Part shown: positions 35,729 to 44,378 of the stretch, piece by piece
Layout of the letters: each line of letters starts with the position of its first letter
How positions within the stretch are numbered: the first letter of the stretch is position 1
Assembly (NCBI GenBank): GCA_902363255.1
Contig: CABIZO010000005.1
Location: 223,928 to 287,927 of the forward strand
Direction: 5' to 3'
Length of the DNA stretch: 64,000 nt
Origin: Peptostreptococcaceae bacterium
GTDB lineage: Bacteria > Bacillota > Clostridia > Peptostreptococcales > Peptostreptococcaceae
Translations under genes and position numbers: made by a program
Notes under the pieces: model-generated
What the model saw: only the letters and a program-made list of their open reading frames with translations
Database searches by the model: none
What the model was told of the DNA's origin: nothing

Positions 35729-35760
35729 AAAAGCCCTTTGATAAAACAAAGGGCTTTTTG
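35729..35760. terminator. Terminator between DUF4269 and HD-domain genes
   Basis: AAAAGCCCTTTG pairs with CAAAGGGCTTTT, then T and G; lies between convergent genes. Confidence 0.9.
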
Positions 35761-35772
35761 TATCTTATATTT

Positions 35773-36336
35773 TTATTTTTCTTTTTTTATTTTATCAATA
35801 CTATCATTATTTAATTCTTGCTTTAATTCTTTTAAATAAGTTGAAAATTCCACTTGTTCAGCACCGTGTTCAAGATTTAAAGTATACTCAAGGGGAATCC
35901 ATGTAGATAAAGGGGCTTCATTATGTTGTAAAATGACTTCCATTTTATCTAAAGCTTTATAAATTTTAGATTCAAGGGTTTTTTGTTCATCCATTTCTAA
36001 AAATAAATCTCTAACTTTTTCACTATAAGGCGAAGGTAAAGAATCTATCCAAGAATATAACTTTTCACTTTCGATCTTCTCATGGTCATCAGTTTTATTA
36101 AATACAGGGATATCACCAGTAAATGCCTCTCCCATATCATGAAAAATACACATTTGAATCACTTTATTTATATTAGCTTCTGGAAATTCATCAGCAACAA
36201 AGTATGCTAATAACGACAATCTCCAACTATGCTCTGCTACACTTTCCTGTCTAAGAGTAGAAGTCCAAGAATGTCTTGTATAATTTTTAAGATTTTCTGC
36301 CACACTCATAATTTCTATTAAATTTCTAGTATTCAT
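35773..36336 (-). CDS. HD-domain phosphohydrolase, YfbR-like nucleotidase
   Basis: A 187-aa HD-superfamily enzyme. Metal ligands are seen in order: His in ESVAEHSWR, His-Asp in CIFHDMGEAFTGD, and Asp in ALDKMEV. This arrangement and length match 5'-deoxynucleotidase YfbR/YGK1-type proteins that dephosphorylate deoxynucleoside monophosphates. It could link to the dUTPase pathway functionally but is not next to it. ATG follows GGGAGGAA. Confidence 0.85.
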   Translation of the reverse strand: MNTRNLIEIMSVAENLKNYTRHSWTSTLRQESVAEHSWRLSLLAYFVADEFPEANINKVIQMCIFHDMGEAFTGDIPVFNKTDDHEKIESEKLYSWIDSLPSPYSEKVRDLFLEMDEQKTLESKIYKALDKMEVILQHNEAPLSTWIPLEYTLNLEHGAEQVEFSTYLKELKQELNNDSIDKIKKEK

Positions 36337-36470
36337 GTATTATTCCTCCCAGATTGCTTAAATTTCAACTATTATTATAAAGCACTTTTATGTTTTATAA
36401 AAGAATAATATGAACTTATTACATTTAAAAATATAAAAAGAGTAATAATTATAATTATTACTCCAAAATC

Positions 36471-37022
36471 TTATCTATAAATTTCTATATTATAAAAAAC
36501 AGTTTTTTCAGAACTACAGTTTCTATAAGAATGATTTAAACTACCATCAAATTTTAAAGAATGATCTTTCTGTAATATAAAGCTTTTATTTTCAATAGTG
36601 ATTTCTAAACATCCTTCAGTAACCATAACTATTTCTTCTAATACATTTTTATGAGTAGCAGATATATGTTTACAGTTTATATCTAACTCTATAATAAATA
36701 TATCCATTCCACTTTTGGAATCAAAGGGGAATATTGGAAAGAGCCTCATATGACTATTTTTTTCTTGAATAACTTCTACATCTTCTTTTTTTACAAGAAT
36801 TAGTTCTCCAGAACTATCATCTAAAAGAGATGTAAAGCTAACTTTAAGACCAGAAGAAATTTTCCATAGAGTAGATATTGTAGGACTAGATTCTCCTCTT
36901 TCAATTTGACCAAGCATAGGTTTACTTACACCAGTTAATTTTGAAGTTTCATCTAAGCTAAGACCTAAATCATTTCTTATTTTTCTTAAATTTTGCCCAA
37001 CCTTTGGGATTTGTGTCATCAT
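36471..37022 (-). CDS. XRE-cupin transcriptional regulator
   Basis: A 183-aa regulator: helix-turn-helix at about 8-64 (VGQNLRKIRNDLGLSLDETSKLTGVSKPMLGQIERGESSPTISTLWKI) and a cupin sensor domain at about 100-180. Such proteins sense small metabolites through the cupin. It lies 26 bases downstream of the glycyl radical activase gene on the same strand, so it probably controls that operon. Candidate operators are the repeated GCGATGGT elements upstream of the enzyme gene, though this is unproven. Confidence 0.9.
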   Translation of the reverse strand: MMTQIPKVGQNLRKIRNDLGLSLDETSKLTGVSKPMLGQIERGESSPTISTLWKISSGLKVSFTSLLDDSSGELILVKKEDVEVIQEKNSHMRLFPIFPFDSKSGMDIFIIELDINCKHISATHKNVLEEIVMVTEGCLEITIENKSFILQKDHSLKFDGSLNHSYRNCSSEKTVFYNIEIYR

Positions 37023-37048
37023 AAATTCATCTCCGTAATTTACTATGG

Positions 37049-37951
37049 CTATTTGTATTTTAAAACTTCAACATCACAGCTTTTAACTATATCTTCTAAT
37101 TCTTTCATGACTTCATTGCTTGGAACTTCATATTTATAAATATAATCATCCAGTCCTAGATTTTTATATTTATCTATACCAAGCATATGATATGGAAGAA
37201 GTTCTATTTTAGGTTTTTTTAGATTTTGCCTAACAAACTGTGCAGTACTAGTGATATTTTCAATGTCATCATTAAATCCTGGAATAACAGGAATTCTTAT
37301 AACTATACTTTTATTTAAATTAGCCATTTTTTCTATATTTTCAAGAATTAATTCATTTCCAAAACCAGTGTATTCCTTATGTCTATTGCTATTCATATTT
37401 TTTATATCAACAAAAATATGATCAAGCTTTTCAAACACATCTTTACATTTTTCAAAATTAAAAACACCACAAGTTTCTATGGCAGTATTAATTCCTTTCT
37501 TATAAAAATGATAAACTAACTCTCTTAAAAATTCAAGTTGATAAGTTGGTTCCCCACCAGAAAATGTTATACCGCCATTTGAGTTTAAAAAGAATATAAA
37601 GTCTTTTTCTATAGATTTTATAACTTCATCACTAGTCATAATATGAGTCATTTGACTTATAGCACTTTGAGGACAATATTTAATGCATTCGCCACATAAA
37701 TCACATTTATTATTTACTTCATCCCTATTAAATAAAGAAGTAATATTTTTATGACAAAGGCTTATACATTTTTTGCAATTTATACATCTTTCTTTTGAAA
37801 CACCAAGTTTTACAATTCCACTCCAAGAATCTGGATTAGAACACCATCTACATTTTAGAGGACAACCCTCTAAAAATACAGTGGTTCTTATTCCATTGCC
37901 ATCATTAACTGAAAATTTTTGTATTTTTACAACTTTTCCTATAGCAGTCAT
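37049..37951 (-). CDS. Glycyl radical enzyme activating enzyme (radical SAM)
   Basis: A 300-aa radical SAM protein. The SAM cluster motif CxxxCxxC is C30, C34, C37 in LEGCPLKCRWCSNP. Two inserted ferredoxin-type 4Fe-4S sites follow: C56/C59/C62/C66 and C83/C86/C89/C93; these occur in activases of dehydratase/decarboxylase-type glycyl radical enzymes, not in PFL activase. Then GGITFSGGEPTYQ and the C-terminal barrel. It should abstract H from Gly765 of the neighbouring enzyme, whose gene ends 11 bases upstream. Confidence 0.93.
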   Translation of the reverse strand: MTAIGKVVKIQKFSVNDGNGIRTTVFLEGCPLKCRWCSNPDSWSGIVKLGVSKERCINCKKCISLCHKNITSLFNRDEVNNKCDLCGECIKYCPQSAISQMTHIMTSDEVIKSIEKDFIFFLNSNGGITFSGGEPTYQLEFLRELVYHFYKKGINTAIETCGVFNFEKCKDVFEKLDHIFVDIKNMNSNRHKEYTGFGNELILENIEKMANLNKSIVIRIPVIPGFNDDIENITSTAQFVRQNLKKPKIELLPYHMLGIDKYKNLGLDDYIYKYEVPSNEVMKELEDIVKSCDVEVLKYK

Positions 37952-37962
37952 AATATCACCAA

Positions 37963-40335
37963 CTAAAATTCAGAGTGAGCATTTCTAGCTATGATGGCGT
38001 CTTGCATTTCTCTAGATAGATTTACAAATTGAGTAGAGTATCCAGCAACTCTAACTAATAAGTCTTTATATTCATTAGGATTTTCTTGGGCTTTTAATAA
38101 AATTTCATTTGAAACAGTATTAAATTGAACATGGAATGCTCCAAGTGCAAAGTAAGATTGTATCATTGATGCAAGATTTCTTTGACCTCTATGTGTAGAT
38201 ACTAAGTCATGATTTAATCTTAAGTTTAGCAATGTACCACCAGAATGCAAGTCGTGATTTATTTTAGCTGCAGATTTCATAGCAGCTAGTGGAGTATTTG
38301 TATCAGTTCCAGCATAAGGAGAAACACCTTCAGTAAGTGGATTACCAGATTTTCTTCCATCTGGAGTGGCACCAATTATTCGTCCAGCTGGAATATAATT
38401 TGATATACCCATAAAAGCAGAGTTAAATGGAGAGCCAAATATATCTATATACTGTCTAGTTTCATGATAATAAAAGTTTGAAATTTCTAGAGCTATTTCA
38501 TCTACATAATCATCGTCATTTCCGTATTTAGGAACAGTTTCTGTTAATTTCTTTAAATCATCATACCCTTCCCAGTTGGCATTTAATGCATTATCTATTT
38601 CTTTTAAAGTAGTAACTTTATCTTCAAATACTAGTTTTTTAATTATAGCCATACAGTTTGATACTTGACCAAGGCCTATTCCAGTAAGAACAGGACCAAC
38701 GTTGTATTTTGCTCCACCCTTAGATAGATCTAAACCTTTTTCAAAACATCCATCAACACATATGGATAGATAAGGTCTAGGAACAACTTCTGTATGAACT
38801 TTTTGAGCTATAGTACATCCTATTACTGCGTGTCTTATCAAATGAGAAAATTGTTTATAAAATGCTTCCATAAATTCTTCAAAAGAAGTAAATTCAGTTA
38901 TAAGTTTTTCATCTAATCCCATTTTTTCACCAGTCATCCTAGAATAACCTTGGTTCATAGCATATTCTAATGCAGCAGAGAAATTAACGTTAACAGCAGA
39001 AGTCCACTGACCAGTTTTTCTAAAGTGAGGAACTACACAACCGCAGTTATTCCAATCTCTTGCATCATCTGGTTCATATCCATTTTGAAGAAGCATTTGT
39101 GATCCACAAGCGTCAGAGTGAATAGCAGGAAATCCACTTCCACCAGCAACTAAATCACAAACTGCCATTATAAAATCATCTGGAGCACCAGGATGAATTC
39201 TTACACTTAATCCAGGTTGGTGAGTTTTTATATCTTTAGTAGCTTTTAAACAAAGATAAGATAAATCATTAGTAGCATCTGAACCATCACGTTTTTTACC
39301 ACCAACAGTTAAGTTTTGGAATTGATTGTATCCAGCAAAATATCCAGAAGTATTTTCTGATATAGTCCACACCCACTCGGAGAACTTTAACCATAAAGCT
39401 TCTATTAATTCTAAAGCCTCATCTTCGGTCATAATGCCAGAATTTATGTCTTTTTCATAATAAGGATACATATATTGATCAAATCTTCCTGGATTTAAAG
39501 CAAGAGGGTTTTCAGTGATTATTGCACCTAATTGAACAAACCAAACAAATTGAATTGCTTCATAAAAATTTTGTGGAGGATTAGCAGGAACTTTACTACA
39601 AACTTCCCATATTTTTATTAATTCAGATTTTCTAATTTTATTTTCTTCCTTTTCACTCATTTCAAAAGCTAAATCAGAATATCTTTTAGCTAATGTTATA
39701 ATACCATCACAAATTATAACTATAGATTTATAAAAATCTATTTTTTCTATATTTTCAGCAATAGCTATATCTAAATTTTCTATTTTTTCGAGAGCTTCTT
39801 CCTTGATTTTTTTATATCCTTTTGGGAATAATATATCTTCATAGTCAGGAGTGACTTCTCCCACAGCTTGACGCCACTTGGAATCGTTATCTATAATACC
39901 TGTATCTATTAATATTTTTGCAGTATCCTTTGGAACTCTTTTTAAAAACTTATCTTCAAGAGACTTACCATCCCAATATGGGAAAATTTCTTTTCTAATG
40001 AACTCTCTTTGTTCGTCAGTCATTTCATAAGGATCTTGACCTCTCGTAGAGAATTTATCCATTTCTTTATCTACCCATTTCCATGAAAACTCAGGAGTAA
40101 GTATACCTGTTCTTTTGAATTCACCAGCAGTCCCCACTACAAGTTCATCTTCAAATATGGTTATAGGTAATTTTTTGCAAGCAGCTAAATAAGCTTTAGC
40201 ACTTCTTATGCATATAGGTTCTCCTTCAGTTTCTTTGTATGAATCAGTATAAATTTTAGTTCTTTCAGTACTTATAGCTGGCTTAGTAGAAACGTACTCT
40301 TGTCTCAATTTTTCTATTCTTTCACTTATACTCAT
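37963..40335 (-). CDS. Glycyl radical enzyme of unassigned substrate
   Basis: A 790-aa anaerobic radical enzyme. The radical-bearing glycine is Gly765 in RVAGYS near the C-terminus, and the thiyl cysteine is Cys433 in NNCGCVVPHF. Choline, glycerol, hydroxyproline and isethionate enzymes have a Glu two residues after that Cys (GCVE); here it is Val435, with His437 nearby. PFL has two adjacent Cys, also absent. So it is probably not a standard eliminase; a decarboxylase, C-C bond or unknown reaction is possible. ATG follows GAGGGGG. Operon order is enzyme, activase, XRE-cupin regulator. No microcompartment shell, aldehyde dehydrogenase or transporter gene is present to hint at a substrate. Confidence 0.85.
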   Translation of the reverse strand: MSISERIEKLRQEYVSTKPAISTERTKIYTDSYKETEGEPICIRSAKAYLAACKKLPITIFEDELVVGTAGEFKRTGILTPEFSWKWVDKEMDKFSTRGQDPYEMTDEQREFIRKEIFPYWDGKSLEDKFLKRVPKDTAKILIDTGIIDNDSKWRQAVGEVTPDYEDILFPKGYKKIKEEALEKIENLDIAIAENIEKIDFYKSIVIICDGIITLAKRYSDLAFEMSEKEENKIRKSELIKIWEVCSKVPANPPQNFYEAIQFVWFVQLGAIITENPLALNPGRFDQYMYPYYEKDINSGIMTEDEALELIEALWLKFSEWVWTISENTSGYFAGYNQFQNLTVGGKKRDGSDATNDLSYLCLKATKDIKTHQPGLSVRIHPGAPDDFIMAVCDLVAGGSGFPAIHSDACGSQMLLQNGYEPDDARDWNNCGCVVPHFRKTGQWTSAVNVNFSAALEYAMNQGYSRMTGEKMGLDEKLITEFTSFEEFMEAFYKQFSHLIRHAVIGCTIAQKVHTEVVPRPYLSICVDGCFEKGLDLSKGGAKYNVGPVLTGIGLGQVSNCMAIIKKLVFEDKVTTLKEIDNALNANWEGYDDLKKLTETVPKYGNDDDYVDEIALEISNFYYHETRQYIDIFGSPFNSAFMGISNYIPAGRIIGATPDGRKSGNPLTEGVSPYAGTDTNTPLAAMKSAAKINHDLHSGGTLLNLRLNHDLVSTHRGQRNLASMIQSYFALGAFHVQFNTVSNEILLKAQENPNEYKDLLVRVAGYSTQFVNLSREMQDAIIARNAHSEF

Positions 40336-40399
40336 AATATCCCCCTCAAAATTTATATTTACTTTGTATGTTATTTTATATATTTGTTATATTATAATA

Positions 40400-40504
40400 T
40401 GCGATGGTTAAATAATTCTACATAAATATTATAAAAAATAGAATTAATTTTTATTTAAATATTTTTTGCTCTAAATCATGCTAAAGCAGATTTGCGATGG
40501 TAAG
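40400..40504 (+). repeat. Two copies of a TGCGATGGT element between divergent genes
   Basis: TGCGATGGTTAA (40400-40411) and TGCGATGGTAAG (40493-40504) are direct repeats. The first overlaps the spacer upstream of a minus-strand TATAAT (40396-40391) that could serve the glycyl radical operon; the second lies just upstream of TATAAT at 40513-40518 for the plus-strand SPFH operon. Candidate regulator sites. Confidence 0.45.
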
Positions 40505-40583
40505 TAATATAGTATAATATATAATTAATGATATCCTGCAATATATACTTTTTAAGTCACTTTGTATTGAGGGGGCAATATAA

Positions 40584-40772
40584 TTGAGTTCAAGTAAAAA
40601 GAAATCTTCTAGCAATAATTTTGTTTTATTTTTATATATTTCATTTACAATTTTATTTGTTGCTGTATGGATATATCAATTGTTTATATCTAAGCAGTAT
40701 GCAATGGGAATAGTATTAACCTTTTGGCAGATTGCTTTTACAATAGTATATTTGTTTTTTGTAAAAGAGTAA
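40584..40772 (+). CDS. Small two-helix membrane protein upstream of SPFH gene
   Basis: A 62-aa protein starting at TTG, 9 bases after GAGGGGG. A Ser/Lys-rich head (SSSKKKSSSNN) precedes two hydrophobic helices (about 13-32 and 40-59). No known family recognised. It is the first gene of an apparent operon with the SPFH protein 52 bases downstream and may be its membrane partner. Confidence 0.7.
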   Translation: MSSSKKKSSSNNFVLFLYISFTILFVAVWIYQLFISKQYAMGIVLTFWQIAFTIVYLFFVKE

Positions 40773-40824
40773 TAAAAACAAGGTAAGTTTGTAGGATATC
40801 ATTTTATTATAAGGGGGTAAAATT

Positions 40825-41802
40825 ATGATAGAAGAAAGAATTAAATTCGAGGAAAAAGAGCTTAAGCCTATGAGTGGTTGGATAGGTTTGCTTATAGGAG
40901 TAATTTTAATATTATTTTTTCCACTTGCAATTTACTTCACAGTAATTAAAGATATAGTTTTTCCAACAATACTAGGTATTATATGTTTACTTGCTGGTAT
41001 TTTTATGCTTTGTGGATTAAAGATATTGAATCCTAATGAAGCAATAGTATTAGTTCTATTTGGTAATTACTACGGAACAATTTCAAAAGAAGGTTTTTAC
41101 TTTGTAAATCCATTTTGCAGTGCCATAAACCCAACCTATGAATCTCCTACACTTAGAATGGCTAAAGGGAAAGAGGAAGAAGGCAAATCAGAAGCTACTA
41201 TAACATCTTCAACGAAAAAAGTATCTCTAAAAACTTTAACATTAAATAATGGTATACAGAAAGTAAATGATGAGATAGGAAATCCTATAATGATAGGGGT
41301 AGTAGTGATTTGGAAAGTTATAAATCCTACCAAAGCAGTATTCAATGTAGATAATTACAAAACTTATTTATCTATTCAATGTGATACAGCACTTAGAAAC
41401 GTTGCAAGGCTTTATCCTTATGATGTTAATGATGCTTCAGAGGAAAAAACACTTAGAGGATCATCTCAAGAAGTTGCAGATAAATTAAAAGAAGAGTTAC
41501 AATCAAGAGTAAATGTGGCAGGATTAGAAGTATGTGAAGTAAGAATAACTCATTTGGCTTATGCACCAGAAATTGCAGCTGCCATGCTTCAACGTCAACA
41601 GGCAGAGGCAATTATTGCAGCACGTAAGAAAATCGTTGAAGGTGCTGTGGGTATGGTAGAGATGGCTCTTAATTCTTTAAATGAAAATGAGATTGTGAAA
41701 CTTGATGATGAGAAAAAAGCAGCAATGGTTAGCAATTTATTAGTTGTTCTTTGTGGTAATAAAGATGCTCAGCCTATTGTTAATAGTGGAAATATTAATT
41801 GA
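40825..41802 (+). CDS. SPFH/Band 7 (stomatin-prohibitin) membrane protein
   Basis: A 325-aa protein with two N-terminal helices (about 18-40 and 45-65) followed by the SPFH domain (about 68-260): LNPNEAIVLVLFGNYYGTISKEGFYFVNPF, VVVIWKVINPTKAVFNVDNY and VCEVRITHLAYAPEIAAAMLQRQQAEAIIAAR. Such proteins assemble into membrane-microdomain scaffolds. Often found with NfeD proteases, but none is here. ATG follows AGGGGG. Confidence 0.9.
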   Translation: MIEERIKFEEKELKPMSGWIGLLIGVILILFFPLAIYFTVIKDIVFPTILGIICLLAGIFMLCGLKILNPNEAIVLVLFGNYYGTISKEGFYFVNPFCSAINPTYESPTLRMAKGKEEEGKSEATITSSTKKVSLKTLTLNNGIQKVNDEIGNPIMIGVVVIWKVINPTKAVFNVDNYKTYLSIQCDTALRNVARLYPYDVNDASEEKTLRGSSQEVADKLKEELQSRVNVAGLEVCEVRITHLAYAPEIAAAMLQRQQAEAIIAARKKIVEGAVGMVEMALNSLNENEIVKLDDEKKAAMVSNLLVVLCGNKDAQPIVNSGNIN

Positions 41803-41807
41803 TATGT

Positions 41808-41840
41808 AAGCTAGATAGTAAAAAACTATCTAGCTTTTTT
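41808..41840 (+). terminator. Terminator after SPFH operon
   Basis: AAGCTAGATAGT pairs with ACTATCTAGCTT and runs into TTTT. Confidence 0.9.
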
Positions 41841-42010
41841 ATATTATAAATGTTGTTATCTAAAATAAATTTATATAAAATTTAAAACTAAATTAAATGT
41901 TAAAAAATCAATATATGAAAAAGTAATATTGTAATAAAATCACTTTTTAAAACTTATAATATAATGTAAAATTGTACTTGTATGTAAATTAAATTGAGGG
42001 AGATGAAAAT

Positions 42011-42478
42011 ATGAAGATGGCTTTCACACAAAAGCAAAGAATGATAGAAGGACTTACTATATTTACATTAATAGCAATATCAATTTATGTGGCAGTCATG
42101 TGGGGGAAATTGCCACAAGAGGTAGCGGTATCTTTTGGAATTACAGGAAAAATAGGTGCTATGGGATCGAAAACTAGTATACTATGGAAACTAGTCATAT
42201 CTTATAGTATATACATAGTGTTTACTATGATATTTTTAAATCCGTCTTTATGGGGAATTGGCAGTATAAAAAATAAAAAGAAACAACGACAAGCATTTTT
42301 ATTAGCTGGAGATTTATTTGTATTTTTAAAATTGATTCTTGTAAGTATAATGGCATATATAATTTTTTGTGTCATAAATAATGTTGATCTAGGTTTTATA
42401 TTTATCCCAATGTCAGCATTTTTACCTCTAGCTATAGGATTTAATACCTCATCAAAAATAAAGGTTCTAAGAAATTAG
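42011..42478 (+). CDS. DUF1648-type membrane protein
   Basis: A 155-aa protein with about four helices. Just after the first helix it has the segment WGKLPQEVAVSFGITGKIGAMGSKTS, typical of DUF1648 (tryptophan, LP, then a GxxG and SK). These proteins are often anti-sigma or transporter-associated, of unknown function. ATG follows GAGGGAG. The gene ends inside the -35 of the next promoter. Confidence 0.7.
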   Translation: MKMAFTQKQRMIEGLTIFTLIAISIYVAVMWGKLPQEVAVSFGITGKIGAMGSKTSILWKLVISYSIYIVFTMIFLNPSLWGIGSIKNKKKQRQAFLLAGDLFVFLKLILVSIMAYIIFCVINNVDLGFIFIPMSAFLPLAIGFNTSSKIKVLRN

Positions 42479-42645
42479 ATTGACTTTAATAGTTTAATAT
42501 AATAGAATAATCATAGTAACAAGAGCCATTAGAAGTGGCGTATTATATTTAATTTATAATCGCAGTGCAATAAAATTCAATGGTTCAAAACAAAATAGAA
42601 GAAACAAGCCAAATAAGTGCATTTGCGTGCTTATTTGGCTTTTTT
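42475..42645 (+). promoter_or_regulatory. Promoter plus terminator-containing leader of the MATE gene (attenuator or riboswitch candidate)
   Basis: TTAGAT (42475-42480) and TATAAT (42498-42503), 17 bases apart, would start a ~100-base leader. It contains short stems (GCCA...TGGC near 42526-42540 and ATTATA...TATAAT near 42542-42562) and ends in a strong intrinsic terminator (AAGCCAAATAAG with CTTATTTGGCTT, 42606-42641, then T run) only ~20 bases before the MATE ribosome site. I cannot match it to a known aptamer. Confidence 0.55.
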
Positions 42646-42673
42646 ATTTTTAATATAAATAGGAGGACTTATA

Positions 42674-44038
42674 ATGGAAAAATTAAATTTATTAAAAGAC
42701 AATGAGAAAAAAGTTTTTTGTCACTATTTAGTGCCATCTATATGCTCTACACTTGTAACATCAATTTACATATTAGTAGATACTCTTATAATTGGGCAAG
42801 GAGTTGGAGCAGCAGGTATTTCTGCACTGAATATATTCCTACCATTCTTTGCAATATATAACGGTATTGGGCTTATGTTTGGACTTGGAGGAGGGATATT
42901 AATCTCCATAGAAGATGGTATTGGAAATAAAGAAAAATCTGATAAATACTTTATTTCTAGCTTGGTATCAGTAGTAATAATAGGACTAATCTTTACAATA
43001 TTTACAAATATATTTTTAAAACAGATATCTTATTTTCTTGGAGCAAATGAAAATAGTATTGACTTAGTTTTAGAATATGGAAGATGTATAACTTTATTTA
43101 CACCAATATTTATCGCAACTAACTTTTTATCACCAATAGTTAGGAACAAAAAAGCTCCAAAACTAGCTATGATGTCAGTGCTTGTAGGAGCAGGGTTAAA
43201 TATAGTATTAGATTACATTTTTGTATTTCCGATGAATATGGGAATGTTAGGAGCAGCTTTAGCAACAGTTATAGGAAGTTTAACAACAGTTACAGTTCTT
43301 TTAACACATTTTATACCAAAGGAAAATAGAATAAAAATATCTCTAAAATCAGTATCAATTAAAATGATACAAAAAGTAATCGCTTGTGGAGGATCCAGTT
43401 TTTTAATGGAAGTTGCTAGTGGATTTGTAATCTTTATATTTAATATTCAAATTTTAAAATATATAGGTGATGTAGGAATAGTAGTCTATGGAATAATATC
43501 TAATTGTGCAATAGTTGGTATGGCATTATTTAATGGTGTTGGTCAAGCAAGTCAACCTATAATAGCAACTAATTATGGTGCAAATGAAAGTAAACGTGTA
43601 AAAACAGTCTTAAAATATGCTATGTTTACAACTATATCAATAGGATGCTTATTATTTGCAGTAATATTTATGTTTACAGAAGAAGTAATATATATATTTG
43701 TAAAAGCTGATGCACAGATTGTTTCTATGGGAGTACCAGCGGTGAGAACTTATTTAACTGCTTTTTGTATTATGAATATAAATATATTACTTTGCAATTA
43801 CTTCCAATCTGTAGGAAAAGAAAAGCCATCTATATTCATATCAGTTATAAGAGGTTTTTTACTAAATATAATTTTAGTGTTAAGTTTACCAATAATATTT
43901 AATGGAAATGCTTTATGGCTTGTTGTTCCTACAACAGAAATGATTACTTTAATTGGAATAGTAATATATATAAAAAAGCTGAAGAATAATGATTATAATA
44001 GTGAAATAGAATTAAAGAAAGTTGCAATAGCTGAGTAA
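42674..44038 (+). CDS. MATE-family efflux transporter
   Basis: A 454-aa membrane protein with 12 predicted helices, exporting drugs or metabolites with Na+ or H+. Family features: LVPSICSTLVTSIYILVDTLIIGQGVG at the N-terminus, a repeated half after residue ~235, and GVGQASQPIIATNYGA. ATG follows TAGGAGG. It is the only gene of its transcript, preceded by the terminator-bearing leader, so readthrough probably controls expression. Confidence 0.9.
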   Translation: MEKLNLLKDNEKKVFCHYLVPSICSTLVTSIYILVDTLIIGQGVGAAGISALNIFLPFFAIYNGIGLMFGLGGGILISIEDGIGNKEKSDKYFISSLVSVVIIGLIFTIFTNIFLKQISYFLGANENSIDLVLEYGRCITLFTPIFIATNFLSPIVRNKKAPKLAMMSVLVGAGLNIVLDYIFVFPMNMGMLGAALATVIGSLTTVTVLLTHFIPKENRIKISLKSVSIKMIQKVIACGGSSFLMEVASGFVIFIFNIQILKYIGDVGIVVYGIISNCAIVGMALFNGVGQASQPIIATNYGANESKRVKTVLKYAMFTTISIGCLLFAVIFMFTEEVIYIFVKADAQIVSMGVPAVRTYLTAFCIMNINILLCNYFQSVGKEKPSIFISVIRGFLLNIILVLSLPIIFNGNALWLVVPTTEMITLIGIVIYIKKLKNNDYNSEIELKKVAIAE

Positions 44039-44067
44039 AAAAAGAAGGGAAATACCTTCTTTTTTTT
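44037..44067 (+). terminator. Terminator after MATE gene
   Basis: AAAAGAAGG pairs with CCTTCTTTT and continues as a T run. Confidence 0.85.
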
Positions 44068-44157
44068 ATTAAAATTCATAGTATATAGTAGAGAATTTAA
44101 TCTTAAGTTAATAACTTAAAACATTGTTAATAATAAATTAAGAGGAGGTGTTGAAAG

Positions 44158-44289
44158 ATGAAAAATACATTATTTTTTTGTATGAAAGACATTTCTCTTG
44201 CCAGTTGTGGTGAAGTATTTATTTGGATAGGAACAGGAGTTTTAATTATTGCAGCTGTATTAGCTCTAATAAAAAAACCAAAGAAATAG
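44158..44289 (+). CDS. 43-aa single-helix membrane peptide
   Basis: A short frame with a perfect ribosome site (AGGAGGTG, 8 bases before ATG). The product begins MKNTLFFCMKDISLASC, then one strong transmembrane helix (VFIWIGTGVLIIAAVLALI) and ends KKPKK. Size, helix and basic tail suggest a small membrane protein; family unknown. It lies between the MATE terminator and a TPR-like exported protein gene. Confidence 0.6.
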   Translation: MKNTLFFCMKDISLASCGEVFIWIGTGVLIIAAVLALIKKPKK

Positions 44290-44378
44290 ATTGCCAATAA
44301 ACACAAAGGAAATATAATATGAAAATATTTAATAATATGGTAATATATTAAATGATTATAATTATTGGGAAATAAAGG

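Noticed and set aside
37963..40335. Assignment as pyruvate formate-lyase, hydroxyproline dehydratase or choline TMA-lyase
   Set aside because: Neither the PFL double cysteine nor the GCVE motif of the eliminases is present.
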